This document shows positions 55,824 through 55,851 of a DNA stretch of 55,851 nt, piece after piece. The stretch lies in the NCBI RefSeq assembly GCF_000613345.1, contig NZ_BAIS01000010.1, forward strand, positions 1 to 55,851. Reading direction: 5' to 3'. Origin of the DNA: Prevotella disiens JCM 6334 = ATCC 29426. GTDB taxonomy: Bacteria > Bacteroidota > Bacteroidia > Bacteroidales > Bacteroidaceae. Below the pieces are notes generated by a model. The model was not told the origin of the DNA and searched no databases. It saw nothing but the letters and a program-made list of their open reading frames with translations. Each line of letters starts with the position of its first letter. Within the stretch, counting starts at the first letter, position 1. A program made the position numbers and the translations under genes.

Positions 55824-55851
55824 CATAAGATATAGCTGCACTCGACAAACT

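Overview
The window looks like chromosomal DNA of a Prevotella-type Bacteroidales (phylum Bacteroidota). The grounds are AT-rich DNA, promoters of the TTG-N19/20-TAnnTTTG type seen in this phylum, type IX secretion sorting domains (Por-tail and CHU_C type), DUF3078, DUF4369 and DUF2461 proteins, a two-part sensor kinase typical of the order, and the gene order lpxK - purine nucleoside phosphorylase - thiL. Species cannot be fixed from the sequence alone. Almost everything is ordinary housekeeping. I see no rRNA, prophage, CRISPR array, transposase or integrase.

Layout. 1-125 is a tandem array of a GTAG-type palindrome. 469-7789 holds a patatin-like lipase (-), an M24 Xaa-Pro aminopeptidase, a C1 peptidase, recJ and recQ. 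8092-10206 is a secreted leucine-rich-repeat protein. 10207-12080 has no protein gene but holds two likely small transcripts, structured repeats and a pair of inverted palindromes. 12081-14197 is queC (-) and pgk. 14274-14745 is a MITE-like element followed by a palindrome cluster. 14841-18595 (-) is an operon of LysM/binding protein, outer-membrane barrel and peptide transporter. 18743-20475 is an AAA ATPase + DUF4276 pair, the best candidate for a defence module. 20489-24248 is a CHU_C protein, a second MITE copy and uvrA. 24397-24700 is another palindrome array. 24741-29611 holds a radical SAM protein, dipeptidyl peptidase IV, a zinc-ribbon protein and a DUF3078 barrel. 29886-35040 is sppA, lpxK, purine nucleoside phosphorylase, thiL and tRNA-Phe. 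35472-36763 (-) is yaaA and a low-molecular-weight tyrosine phosphatase. 37022-41946 (-) is a membrane protein, response regulator and unusual sensor kinase. 42099-44007 is a LacI-type regulator and an unknown protein. 44183-49274 holds a DUF2461 protein and nth (-), a small membrane protein, a YhcH-family protein, kdsB and dnaX (-). 49502-55559 holds divIC, a membrane protein, a DUF4369 lipoprotein, pyrC, a metallophosphoesterase, an acyltransferase and trmB.

Two points dominate. First, six genes (C1 peptidase, dipeptidyl peptidase IV, DUF3078 protein, sppA, dnaX, pyrC) are each broken by the loss of single bases, seven in all. Each is restored by adding one base next to a short homopolymer, and each then gives one continuous reading frame of the size expected for its family. 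This is more likely systematic base-calling error than biology, although the dnaX site could also work as a -1 ribosomal frameshift. Second, the intergenic DNA is full of repeat families: GTAG-headed hairpins with compensatory stem changes, a ~195-bp MITE-like element, a ~22-bp unit family, 73-bp hairpin repeats and GTCGGAC palindromes. None of these has an obvious mobilising enzyme in the window.
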